Source: Acheta domesticus (lineage: Eukaryota > Arthropoda > Insecta > Orthoptera > Gryllidae). From it: a stretch of DNA of 64,000 nucleotides. A program made the position numbers and the translations under genes. The notes beneath the pieces were generated by a model, which saw only the letters and a list, made by a program, of their open reading frames with translations, was not told where the DNA came from and did not search any database. Below are positions 45,372 to 57,060 of this stretch, piece by piece (position 1 is the stretch's first letter; each line of letters begins with the position of its first letter). The stretch is from the NCBI GenBank assembly GCA_031308135.1, contig JAHLJT010000631.1:32039522-32103521 (forward strand). The letters are read 5' to 3'.

Positions 45372-46047
45372 GTATCACAAAGGCCATTGCGCAGATATTT
45401 CTCGGTACTAGAGTTTGTACTGCGATCACGCCGTGAAATTTGTGGTGGACTCGTTTGAAAAGATTGTTTAGGGCTCTCAGGAGACACTGTTCCATCACAA
45501 TTCGCTCCTGACTCATCTTCATATTCACTGATATTGCAGCGACAAATGCACACACAATTTGTTGGTAATGGGACATCACATTCTGATCGCTCCACATTGA
45601 ATTTGTAGCAGACAAGGGGTGACCATACCGGGAGGTAGAATAGCGCATGTAGGAGGAGGTAGAACGCACGGGAAATTGTTGCATGGCAAAGCAAGATGGG
45701 GCGGATTTCCTCATGATTATTTTTATTCAGCTATCTCGGCATTTAGAACGAAATTGCTTTTCCATCAGCATTACCTCTTTGTTACTATTATCCATTACTC
45801 GTGCTATGGGCTTAAATTCGGATATCGAGAATCATTTTAATTACAGAGACGCAACAAAACTCAATGCAAAACTTCAAGAATATATATTCACACACAAAAC
45901 AGAAAATTGATTACAATCAGGGTCTGAAATAATTCCAGAATTATCAGACTAACTAGTTTGAATACTCTGTTCACGTATCAAAAGAATAATATTCAAAGCT
46001 ACCCTGCCTAAATGTAAGCCTGTGCATCGAATTGAATTCCGAACAGG
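45372..46047. other. Stretch with unassigned open frames
   Basis: Overlapping minus-strand frames (about 110-118 codons, 45358-45714) contain VCYKFNVERSECD and a Ser/Thr-rich part. No family was recognised, and two overlapping frames of similar length argue against a simple gene. Confidence 0.25.
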
Positions 46048-46245
46048 TCAAAAATATGGTGTAGCGTGTTCTATCCGAGGAGCAAAGACTTGGTTACCCC
46101 GATGTTTGGTATAAAATTCGCTTTCGTGGCTACGAATTAATTCAAATGATTTGGTCTGGCCATCTGCAGGTTGGATACGTACCTGATACAGGTCAGTCAC
46201 TATCAAAACAATATCGTCCGCCAAACCTGTTAAGGTGCCATGCAT
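46048..46245 (-). mobile_element. Possible LINE reverse transcriptase scrap
   Basis: The minus-strand frame contains TGLADDIVLIVTDLYQV, which resembles the YADDIVL catalytic block of non-LTR reverse transcriptases. Only this piece is recognisable. Confidence 0.4.
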
Positions 46246-49200
46246 GGTTGAGCTCGGCCACGAGAATAATTCTTTTGTTTACATTACACAAAAAAGAAAA
46301 GAAAGTCACAGAAAAAATCTTCTTTATCATAATTTATTGAAAACTTCAAAAAAATCATACTAACATCACTCTATCTCATATAACTACGTATTTAGACTAC
46401 AGCAGATTATTTGCGAGTGCTAAGAGATATTTAGGTCAAGATCAATTTTTTTCGCTACGTGATTTTCCTGTAACAATTTTATCTAGAGTATCGCATTTGA
46501 GTCCAGCGATAAGTGTCAAGCCAACATTAATACAAGTTTGCCTAACTCCTTTTAATAATAATTTTTCAGATAACTCGTTAATTAAACATTTTCTATCCCA
46601 TATTTAATAAACTTTCTTTTCAGCAATTGCCGCATTCGTACTAATTTTTTTTGTTTTTCTTCCTGAAAATGATTTCGATTTTCAGGAACGTTTGAGGATC
46701 GTGATATTCGTGATTCCCACGTGTTCCTTGGATCCTCAGATCTACCTTTCTCTCAGCTCCCTTTCAGTCCCGTACGAAGCAAACATGCAGCTGTGCCAAA
46801 TTACAAACGATCGTAGTATTGAAATGCAAAATATTTTCATATCGACCTACCGATGACACTGCATTTCTAACAAATATGAGAGGAAATTATTCAAAAATTA
46901 CAATCATTCAAAAGCTTCAAAATTTCAATTCGTCCAAAATTAACAATCTTAGTTCACCTGGACTATTATCAAATTGTCCGTTAATATAATTATAATCTGT
47001 TATATGTATTTTATAACGTATGTCTAATTTTTAATTATTTAGTAACGAATACTTTTTATTTTATTTATCTCATTTCTACGACAGTTTGGACTATTCCGTT
47101 TAGTGATATCTATCTACTCCCTATTTTTCCAGTTTCACCATTTTCCCTGCAAGGAAGTGGGGCCTAGGAGACAAGCCGAGTAGGGAAGGATTCTTCACTG
47201 GGGACACAAATGTCTGTAAGAATTTCGGCTTTTATAATACCACTCCCCGAATCAGTGAACGACTAAAACTGATCAGCAGCAATTACGGAAGTGGCAAAAA
47301 TCAATGATTCTGGAACATTCATCCAGCAAATACATACATAACTAATGCTGAAAATTATACACTGTCAAGATTGGAACAAATACTTTCTTTTATTCAAGGA
47401 GTCAGAAACAGACTATCTCAATTCTTCTACATGGATATTCGTTTTGCGAGTAGAAGTACTCCCACTATAATTAAAGTGAAGCTTTTGAAATAACTTTCCT
47501 TTCCGATCAACTGCTGTATGATCTATTTTTAGCAGCTGGGCTCCTCTCGAAGGATATTTCCCGGCGATGCGGCCCAGCGATATTCAAATGCCACATGGTC
47601 GCCCTTACTCAGTTTATACGACCTGTCAGAATCGCTCTTTTTATAGCGATTGAGTCCATGCGGTACCCACGCGTCCCTCGAGACGAAAATTTCTTCATCT
47701 AGAGAAGAGCAAATCAATTTTTCGACTCGCGAGTTAAAACCATGACATATCATCTTTATTACATACCAGGACAATATACACTGACGCTCTTTCAACTGAC
47801 ATTCAAGTGTTTACCGACAAGCCTAACTCTCATTCTGGGCATGATTGGGAATTTACAAACCTATCTCCGATTCGCTTTGTGCAGCAACGATACAGAAAAT
47901 TGTTTTGGATTTGGAAAGCATTTCAGCGAATGTTGATATTCTGAGCAGCAAATTCCATCATGTTTCGGTGTGCCCGATATCTGATTTTCAGTCGTGATTG
48001 CTGGATTGACATCTCAAAATCAAGCATGTCCTATGCAAAATATTTCCTTTCATTGTTTATTGATTTTCGACAATGCGTAAAATATACCATTAATATGAGT
48101 GAAAAGGTTACTTATCAAATGAATATGCAAACATAATGGAATATGAATGAAAGGAAAACCTAGAAATGTGAATGTAAAAAACAAATCTGAATGTCAAGAA
48201 AAATTGACCCCTAATAATTATTGGACTATTTCAATAGAATGTTGGAGTCTAATGAGACAACCATCAATATGAGAAACATATGTGCTAATGTAGTACGTAT
48301 CTCCTTCCGCACGCTTACTTTAACGCGATTTAAGCTCTGTTATAAAATACGCCTATACTCTAATGGGTTCTTCATGATACACTTTGCCTTAGGCAAAAGA
48401 AAAACGTTCGTTGACCAACACATTTTTGTTTACATCTTCACTAATATACTCAGCAGACACGATTTTCCCCCTGTTACTGTTCGTTAGGTTGCTTTTTTAA
48501 ATAACTTTACACTAATTGTATTCCCACACCGAGAGTTGATCATTTCATTCTTAGATCAAAATATTTTGATTGATTCAAAAGTTATGAACGCGGAAGAAAA
48601 GGGAGAAAAGGAGAAAAGTTTATAAAAGCATAATTCTTCTTTCTTCAAACAATACAGTGAGAAGAATTAAAATCACTTCTGATGATTTTATTTACTTTAA
48701 TTATTATTAATATTATTATTAATATTATTTTTTAATATTATTAATAATATTATTTTTAATATTATTATTAATATTATTTTTATTATTATTATGGATTATA
48801 ATTGTCAGCAATTAGTTTCGACCAGTTGATAAATACAAGTGCACTTTTATAGGAACGTAGTCATCAGCTGCTCTTGGAAAGTGTTCGAATGCAGCCTCGA
48901 GGGAGAGAGCAGTCGTGAGAACACTGCGGAAGGGCTGGAAGGCGATAGATGGGTGATCTCCGCGCCATTTTCTCGTTCAGCGAACCATAACCTTCGTATC
49001 GACATTAACATTAATCATGATATTGGAGGAATCAATTTGAAACCTCCATTCGGAGTAGCTTAGCTACGACGAAACAAAATGGTTCGTTACATCTAAGCTA
49101 GCCCTGCGATGTGTCTTGTTCACTATGATCTTTGAAAAAGTACAGAATTCATATTATTTATCTGCCTAGTGTTCAGTTGTGGGTAGCGAGAATGTCATAC

Positions 49201-49866
49201 TGTTTAAAATTAAATATACAATCGGATCAGGTGGGTATTTCATATTTAAATCCATAATCTATCAGTTAGACCAGTTGATAGTATTCGTAGATATGACGAT
49301 AAAATGGAATGGAAAATATACCGTAGAAAACTATATCAAATCAATTTGCTTAGAAAATTCTATGAAAAATATTTGATTTAGAATAATTTGATTATCTGAG
49401 GGTTATTAAGTATTTTATCTTAATTTGATAATCCCAATTCTAAATTATGTATATTCGTACTACCTCTAATTTGAAAAGAGGTGTAGTTCAGGCTCTAGCA
49501 AACTATGAGGGAAATGTGTAGATCGAATCGATAGTAAATAGTAACAATTAAAACTCAATTATTCTTATGAAGGATTCTTGTGCTTATTTAAGGCCCGAGA
49601 ATTAAATTTCTATTATGGAGAATTTTTACGAGCTATAATTAAAAATATTTTTCAGAATCTTCATTTCAGGGTTGTCGCGCAAAATCTCGTATCATATTTT
49701 CCTGTATACCCTCTAATGGGTCACTAGACGAAACAATAATTCATGTTTTGACGGAGATAAAGAAAAATAGATTTATGAACATATCGTTTAATAAAAGGTA
49801 ATAATAGAAAGTGAAATACTTAAGTTCCCTATTTCAATTTTAAGGGATGTTTAAATTGATTGAAAG
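46246..49866. other. AT-rich non-coding stretch
   Basis: No gene was recognised. It holds the (ATT)n tract at 48697-48792. A minus-strand 88-codon frame at 47529-47795 has no recognised similarity. Confidence 0.4.
48697..48792. repeat. Compound (ATT)n / (AAT)n tract, self-complementary
   Basis: Runs of TTATTATTAATATTATTATT alternate strand sense several times, giving a region able to form several hairpins. Confidence 0.85.
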
Positions 49867-49995
49867 ATTGATTAGTGATTCCGGGTACGTCAACAGCTAA
49901 GTTCAATAGTCCCGTAAGTGTAGTACATTTTTTCTCAGGAGGTGGCGGTGATGTTCCCCGGCCGGTTGGTGAGATCCGGCACCGGGCCCATCAAT
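49867..49995 (-). mobile_element. SINE family S, copy S6 (tail part only)
   Basis: GTACGTCAACAGCTAAGTTC, AGTCCCGTAAGTGTAGTACA, TTTCTCAGGAGGTGGCGGTGA, GAGATCCGGCACCGG, then an abrupt change into LINE sequence. The rest of the SINE is missing. Confidence 0.75.
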
Positions 49996-51385
49996 CTAAG
50001 TTATTTCCAAATTCTCAATTTGGATTTAGATCTAATTATTCTACAATGCATCATTTATTATTAATTACTGATTTTATAGCGACCAGGTTTCAAAAGGAAC
50101 AATTTACATTTGAGTTATTTTTAGGTGTTAAAAAGCGTTTGATAAAGCATGGCATGCTGGTTTACTTAATAAGCTTAGATTATTTGGATGTCTTATTTAT
50201 TTACAAAAAAAAATTATCAAGTTTTTATTGGATCGTAAATTTCAAGTTCAAGTTAACAACACTTTTTCTGCTGAATATAATATCCAGGATGGAGTACCAC
50301 AAAGTTCCCCTCTCTTTCTCATCCTTTTTAATACATTTTCCTACGTTTCAGATATTTCTTATTTAATTAATTCACAAATAACATTTTTGCTGAGGATACA
50401 TCTTTATTCACTTCCCATTCTGACATTATAACAGGCCGTGATAATTTACCAGATGATTTAAATATTCTTGTTGCTTGGTACAATAATTGGCAAAGAAAGA
50501 TAAACACTCAAAATTACAAGCAAAAATATTTTCTTTAAAACGAATCTGTCCTACTTATCCTCTTATTATTAACTATAAAGTAATTCCTTGGATTCCTACT
50601 AACACTTCAATTATCTATCTTGGATTAGAACTCGATACTAAATTAACATGGAAATCACAATAATAACAATGGAAATCACAAATTTTATCTACAATAAATA
50701 AAACTAATGTCAAGCTTTTAAAACTATATCCATTTCTGAATAAAAATTCTCACCACTCTGCTGATTCTGCATTGACTATATTTAAATACATAGTTCGGCC
50801 TTTGTTAACTTATGTATGCTCCATTTGGGGTGGTGCAGTGAAATCACATATTAAAAAATTAGAGGTTATACAAAATAAATATTTAAGGAAAGCATTGAAA
50901 TCACCTTGGTTCATAAGAAACAATCGAATATTACACTAACTCGATATTCTTTCTCTAAAATCGTGGATCCTTCGTCTTTCAGGTAAATTTTATGCTTCTC
51001 TTTCTTCTTCTTCTTCTGCTTATTACTTACTGCTCTTTAACTATGAAAATAATATTTTTTCGCGAATTAAATCACTTTTCTAAAAAGATCTCTTACATCC
51101 TCCTTAGTTAACTTATCTCACTATATCTATTATTTATTGTGTAAAATTTTATTGTATTATGTTGTTTATTGTATTGTATTATGTTGTATTATTTGTAAAC
51201 ATTGTTTATTTCTAAGATCATTATGACTCTTCAAAATGAAGCAAAAAAAAATACTTTTACATGTCAGTACCATGTTTAGAGGTTACTCTTAAGTTTATCC
51301 TCTTATTATTGACGTTATTGTAATTGTTTATGTCCTTGAAAGGCAAATATTTTGTCAAACAAGGATAAATAAAAATTTAAAAAAA
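49996..51385 (+). mobile_element. Jockey-like LINE, 5'-truncated and inactivated
   Basis: Reverse transcriptase blocks occur in order but in changing frames: LFPNSQFGFRSNYSTMHHLL (50000-50060), DRKFQVQVNNTFSAEYNIQD with GVPQSSPLF just after (50228-50320), FAEDTSLF in place of FADDT (50384-50410), LPDDLNILVAWYNNWQ, IIYLGLELDTKLTWKSQ, IVRPLLTYVCSIWGGAVKSH (50785-50850) and IQNKYLRKALKSPWFIRNN. Frameshifts and stops abolish activity, and the second catalytic position is Glu instead of Asp. It ends in an A-rich tail, ATAAATAAAAATTTAAAAAA (about 51365-51385). Endonuclease and ORF1 are absent. Confidence 0.88.
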
Positions 51386-51597
51386 CAATTTTGAATGTGT
51401 AAAAGTTATTTGGTTCAAGAGTATATAATTCAAGAGCTCACTTCTTACATTCTATACACTAGGATCCATTTTGCCTTAGCTTTACTGTTAGAAAACGTAT
51501 CAAGACAAACAAAAACAATCATCCTTTTCGGTTTCTCGTTCCTCCCTTTTTTATTGCCTTTCATATTTTTTACATTCTCGTTATGTTTAGTTGTTTT

Positions 51598-52121
51598 TTA
51601 AAGAGACTTTTCGTTGATTTCCTTTTTTGCTTTTTCAACTAGTACTTGCAGCTTTCCTTTAACGGGTGAATCTTTTAAAATTGCTGTCACTCTTATGCGA
51701 GAATTATTTCTACTTGTATTTTGCCTTTTGCCAGCCTTTGGTACAAGTCTTACTTTAAGAGGTGACTTGCCCCCATTGCTGGACCCGGGTTGAGGTTCAT
51801 CTGAGCGCACATTTCTAGACCCGGGCTGAGGTTCAACTATATTACCTTGAGTCGTTGCTGGATGCTGTTTATTTGGCTGCTCTGAAAGCTGATTTCCAAG
51901 CGGTTCTTGTAGCTGCTCCACAGGCTTCTTCCTGTCGGTTACATAGCTTGGAGAAAACGTTGCATCTGTGAATATATTACAGTTTAGTGGATATATTCCT
52001 GTACACCGAAATCCTGAAGAAATATTAGATGGACTCATTGCAAGTATTGATGATCCATCCTTAACCTTCCTCATTGCTGCAGTCGTTATGTCTGGAGCAA
52101 TTTCTCCTCTGTTGGTCTTTT
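51598..52121 (-). pseudogene. C-terminal part of a pogo/Tigger-like DDE transposase
   Basis: The minus-strand frame (open from about 52121, stop near 51598) contains GEIAPDITTAAMRKVKDG and then ISSGFRCTGIYPLNCNIFTD, with SYVTDRKKP following. FR.TGIYPLN..IFTD.DF.PS is the typical segment after the DDE catalytic domain in pogo/Tigger/Jerky-type transposases. A long Pro/Gln/Ser-rich tail with two PQPGS repeats and a Lys-rich end follows. The catalytic domain and DNA-binding domain are missing, and a stop closes the frame on the N-terminal side. Most likely a transposon remnant; a domesticated Jerky-like exon cannot be excluded. Confidence 0.7.
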
Positions 52122-52611
52122 AAAAATAATTTCTAATCATCTACACCCGAAGTAAATGATAAGAACCAATAAAAGGACCTCCCGGGGTAGGTTGTCTCAT
52201 GTGACAACCATCTTCGCATTTTTTGTGACAAGACAAAAAAAGCAAAAATCCCAGCACACCTTTCGAACAAAATCTGAGCTGGAAACACAAACATTGCACC
52301 TAACCTCAATGTTAATACATAATAACGTTGTGCAACTGCTATCAAATAATATCAAATAGTTGGAATCCAATTTCAGTGATTAGAGAGTGAATAATGATCG
52401 TTAATTATATCAATAAATGAATACTTACGACTGCAACAAAAACACCAATAACATTCACAAAACTATCGCCAGGAACTGGAAACCGCGTGAGCTACCTCGG
52501 AATGTTGTGATTGTACTGTGATTTCACTTCAGACCGGTAGGGGTAAGCAGCGACTGAGAACGGAAACTTGTGACAACTAACCCATGTGACAAACTGCCCC
52601 GGTCTCCCCTA

Positions 52612-52819
52612 CTGCTCTGACATTCACCTGGTGTTGATCGGAGAAATCACGGAAAACTACCGATCAGAGTAGCTGGCGGCAAGAATTCTTTTCCAAGACT
52701 ACTGAATTCGGTCTAACTATTGTCGAAAATCTTGCCACCGCCGGGACTCGAACCTAGGACAACGCGGTCAGAGACACTGCAGTGACAACAGTCGGTACCC
52801 TGAGCCACCTCTCCCGGTG
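52612..52819 (-). mobile_element. SINE family S, copy S7 (head half only)
   Basis: GGTGTTGATCGGAGAAATCA, ACCGATCAGAGTAGCTGGC, GTCGAAAATCTTGCCACCGC, GGGACTCGAACCTAGGAC (intact B box on the minus strand), TGAGCCACCTCTCCCGG (A box side). It is truncated at the body. Confidence 0.85.
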
Positions 52820-54753
52820 GCATGTTTAATATTTCTTTAAAAATTAATGAGCCGTATGAAATACAAAATTTTATTAATGTGAGGACGAACTCCTATATTT
52901 TAATGACGTTGATATTTGAGAACAAAAGAGAACACGTTGAATACATCGCATTGGAATTTAATTCCACATTAAGAATTGAAAAATGTTCTCCACACACTCA
53001 TGGAGCGACTATTGCGTACATCATCGAACTTTTCCTATCTCTTCTGTTTCCTACCTTACCCGCATGTTTACCACTCCGATGATTTTCATATTTGGATTCA
53101 CCGTCTTCATTGCTACTTTAATTGAAGCTAGGCATATCTTGTTGGCTATTTCAATTCTCATCTTGCTTCATATTTTGTATCAACGCTAGGAAATCAAATC
53201 GTAATTATTTCCATCTGCATAGGCACACATTTTTAGTAGTACATTGCCCCTTCTGCCACCACAGTCCGCGTGTCTCTTTGAAAATATATCCTCGTAATTC
53301 TCAGCGCTGGCGAGGCAAACGAGCTTTGATCCGGGCCCCCCAGCGTAAAACTCGTTATATACATTGACTGTGTTTCGTCCGGAAACCTCAGTGCACGATG
53401 CCTCGTTCCTGAAGTAATGAACTTATTGCGCTAGCTGGTGGTTCTCGGTGCCTTGGGCTCTCATAAAAAATCCCATCAAAATCACGCCATTGACCCCTCA
53501 CACGAAGTGCTTTGTCACCGCTATTTTGGCTTCAATCTCCCTGAGGGCGAATATTGCATTAACGGTGAACTCTGCAACTGCTCATTAAGTTACTCAGATA
53601 CATTACTTCTTGAGAGCAGTAAAAGTTTCATATTCTTTTGAAATGTTACTGTTGTTTCGGGCAATACCCATTCGTTCTGAGAACGAATAATAAAAAAAAC
53701 GAATGCGAACAGGAATGTAAATCAGTCCAACTAGTTGATGGTTAGTACATTCCAGTATGGCTTCTAGCGTTTTGGAAATGTTAATGAAGCAAAATAAAGA
53801 CAGGCCTCCGAATCTGCTTCTTCTGCTCTTTTATTTGATGAAATAAATCCTGTTTTCAATGGACATTGTATACTAAAAAGTACGTAATTTTTACTCGTTT
53901 ACTATTTTCCAGATAATAACTTTTTCTATTGATACATTCTATATCAAACATGGAATCATTTATTGTGATTAAGTGATCGACATTGCGATGACGCTATCCA
54001 ACTTATATTTTTAGATAGTCCTTTTGTAGAGTTACGAATCCACTCCCCTCCATACATAATAACAAATGATTCGGTGAATGAAATAAATGATGTATCAACA
54101 TTATGTATCTCGTACACCTAACATGATACATCGGTACATGATGTACCAGTATCATGTATCAATGTGTTCTGTGAAAATGTGATTCTTCGGTTAATAATAG
54201 TTTAAATAATTTAATTAAAAATAATAATGAAGTGGATTACTTATAATGCCACGCGATTTATTATATTTTGACGGGATATGACAAGCTGATTTTCAAAATT
54301 AAACAAATAAATTTAAGAACAATATTATTCCACACAAAGTTTGTATATTTCTCAATAAAGAGCTCTAAATAAATCTCTCTGTATCTCTGAGAGAGCTCTA
54401 AAGCTCTCTCAATAAAATGGTCTAAATGCTCCAAAAATGTGAAATTCCACCAATTTAAAGAAATTTACAATTCTTCCCAAATTTATCTTTTGTGACTAAG
54501 TAAAATATCAAAGTTATTTTATTTGAAATTAAATTAAGACATGATACAAATTGTCTCCTGTATGAATAATATACAAGTGATGGATAAAAATATTGACGTA
54601 GCTAAATAATTTGTGGCTTAGGAAATGTAGCTCAAAAAGAAATATCCTACTTAAGGAGTTCTCTTCGAACATTTTATGTGCTGGCAGGATTTGTGAACAT
54701 GACTTTTAGTTCAGAAAACACTTTTGCACTTGTAATCTCGCCACAATCCTACT
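52820..54753. other. AT-rich non-coding stretch
   Basis: No gene was recognised. Two small hairpins lie at 54125-54161 and 54380-54420. Confidence 0.4.
54125..54161. repeat. Hairpin-forming palindrome
   Basis: GATACATCGGTACATGATGT is followed by ACCAGTATCATGTATC. GATACAT/ATGTATC and GGTACAT/ATGTACC pair. Confidence 0.6.
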
Positions 54754-55524
54754 TCATGTTAACATGTCTAGATCACCCAACTCACTCTTCCGTCCCCGTT
54801 GATAGAATTTATTGGATGCGTTATTTTTTGTCATTCTGAATGAAATCATAATACTGGAGAATGAACCTTGAGAATCAACAAAAAATATGACCGTATTAGT
54901 TTCAGAAATACTCACTATACTGGTCTCAATATTCAGACCACATTTGAATTTTTCCAACATGCTGAAGTTGCAGTTACAAAAAAAAACATTGTATCCCCAA
55001 CTGAAGCTTACAAAATATTGCAGAGGTTTTAAAGATGTTAATGGTGGTGGACAAATATGACCACCAGCTACAAATTTCTCTGAAATATATTTCAATTCAG
55101 GCACGTATTTACAAAGTACTTTTACAGTTTTGCGTTCGTAATATTCCAACGAAAACAGTGATTGAGAGAGAACCTCGACATCCATCCAAATCAGCATCAT
55201 TGATCCTGAGTTATTTATTGATTCACTATTCGAAAGGAGTTGAAGAAATTTACCTGGAGTGAGAAGCACGCCAGGCCGCCTCTCCGCGCCCGGCCGGCCG
55301 TTATCTCGATCTCACTCCGGAACTCCGAGCGTCGAACGGAAACGAAGCGGAGGTGTTGCAGATTGTGTGAGAAATTTCAATTCGCTGCTACAGTGCCTCC
55401 TTTTGGGCTTCAATATCCAATACATCTCGATCAGGTTTTTGTCCAGTTTCCCTGATACATGAGCAAATGCTGAGATGGCCCCTTGTTTTGCTTCTGGACG
55501 TAAATGTAGCTTCACTGTACGCAC
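54754..55524 (-). other. Two unassigned protein-like reading frames (possible gene fragment)
   Basis: Minus strand. The first frame (55524 to 55312) includes RPEAKQGAISAFAHVSGKLD and LKPKRRHCSSELKFLTQS. The second (55269 to 54754, about 165 codons) includes KFLQLLSNSESINNSGSMM, YERKTVKVLCKYVPELKYIS and IVSISETNTVIFFVDSQGSF. Composition is protein-like and unusual for the AT-rich surroundings. A GC-rich gap of about 45-90 bp separates them and ends TTCTCACTCCAG, which looks like an acceptor. I do not recognise the family. It may be exons of a real gene, a retrocopy or chance. Confidence 0.3.
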
Positions 55525-55693
55525 GTTTTGTTGAGCACTCCTTTTGCTTGTAGTTCATTTACAGTTAAAAATTGATTTTCTATAACTCGGGAACAAACAT
55601 TTTTCAAATATCTTTATTTTCTAAAATAATTATTTTCTAAATTCATTTTTAATTCTGGCCCTCAAGAAAATGTGCGCAGATAAATTTCTTTCC

Positions 55694-55757
55694 CCACACG
55701 TCATATACAGTTTTTACTGTTTTTTGACAAATAAATAAATAAATAAATAAATAAAAC
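55694..55757. repeat. Repeat R2 with (AAAT)n tail, copy 2
   Basis: CACACGTCATATACAG, TTTTTACTGTTTTTT and (AAAT)n, nearly identical to 37975-38036. It ends 12 nt before SINE copy S8. Confidence 0.6.
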
Positions 55758-55769
55758 TTTACAGCCTCT

Positions 55770-56308
55770 ACCAGGAGAGATGGCTCTGTGCATCAACCTG
55801 ATGTGACTGCAGTCCCTGGCTTCGAGTCCCGACGGCGGCAGGATTTTCGACACTAGCTTGTCAGCTAGGTCGAATTCAGTCGCTGTCTGGAGAATTCTAG
55901 CGGCCGGCTGCTCTGATCGGTAGTTTTCCATGGTTTCTCCGATCCACACCAGGCGAATGCTGGAGCAGTACCCTAACAAACGGGTCACGCACCGCGCGCG
56001 ATCTTTCCTTCCTATTCCTTGTCCTATCCACTCCTCTTACACTCACACTTACACTAACATGCACTACACTACCACACATGCCGGGAGACCGGTCGGGAGC
56101 TTACAGCTTGTCCCGGCTGGGGCGGTGCCCCGCTGGTGGGAAATACCTGGTTGAGGGGAAAACCACGGTAGGTCGGCGCCAGATCTCGCCATCCAGCGGG
56201 GAAAAGATCATCGCCACCTCACGAGAAAAAACACGCATTACACTTACGGGACTAATGACCTAAGTAGTTGACGCGCATGGGAACACGAATCAACCAATCA
56301 ATCAATAG
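55770..56308 (+). mobile_element. SINE family S, copy S8 (full length)
   Basis: Head ACCAGGAGAGATGGCTCTGT, TTCGAGTCCCGACGGCGGCA (intact B box), AGCTAGGTCGAATTCAGTCG, CTGCTCTGATCGGTAGTTTT, CCGGGAGACCGGTCGGGAGC, GGTCGGCGCCAGATCTCGCC and tail CCAATCAATCAAT. Short direct repeats AGCCTCT lie at 55763-55769 and 56309-56315. It is the best preserved head in the window, with a small deletion before the B box. Confidence 0.9.
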
Positions 56309-56529
56309 AGCCTCTGTTCGGGAGCTGCCTGCTTTTCACCTTGGGTGTCATTAGTGGATTCCCTAAAAACATTTTACTTTCTCGCTACGGAGTAGAGAGA
56401 AAGTTATGTAACGCTGCGGGAAAAAAAACGCAAATTTTCAACAAAAACTCTTATTACATTATCTTATTAACGACAATGTGGATAAAGCCAGTTGCTAAAT
56501 TTGGAAAAAAATGTCCTCTAAGACGTGGT

Positions 56530-57060
56530 GTAGCCAGAATCTAAGTTTTGTGGATCCTTGATATCGAAATATCGAATGACGGCAAAATGTCTGTCGATCC
56601 GTCCTCCGTCTGTGAACAACGCTAGCGGCTAAACCATATAGCCAACGTTCTCCAAAATCGATATTCTCCAATCGATCTGGCTGATACCGCGGCCCCTTGA
56701 ATTTGAAATCGATGATTTCATTTTGGAAGAGACTTTTCATGATGCCTCTGGGACATTTTCCAAATTTTCAAACAAAAAATTGCTGTATTGTTTTTGATTA
56801 TTTTTTTGGTGGATAGTGTGAGAGATGATTAAGAGTACGCTGCAAGTTTCATTGTCATTTAAAACTCTGATCTCTTGAAAACTGGAAAAATTAAAAAAAA
56901 ATTTCGGCGTCATCCTAAACTACTATTATGAAGTTGGAGATTTTTTCCCTTAATGAAATCTGTTCCTTAAAGATAGATTTTTAAATAAGATCATGTAAAA
57001 TTTTTCGAACATTTGAGTACTTTTCGCGTAATTTTGCGAGAAAGTACGGGCGAGAAAAAT
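56530..57060. repeat. Dispersed repeat family R1, copy 2
   Basis: GTCGATCCGTCCTCCGTCTG, CAACGCTAGCGGCTAAACC, CCAATCGATCTGGCTGATAC and CCCCTTGAATTTGAAATCGA match the 37090-37680 copy in order and orientation. Confidence 0.6.

Noticed and set aside
45358..45714. Minus-strand frames with VCYKFNVERSECD as a transposase cysteine-rich end
   Set aside because: The cysteine spacing does not match a known transposase zinc-binding end well enough to call.
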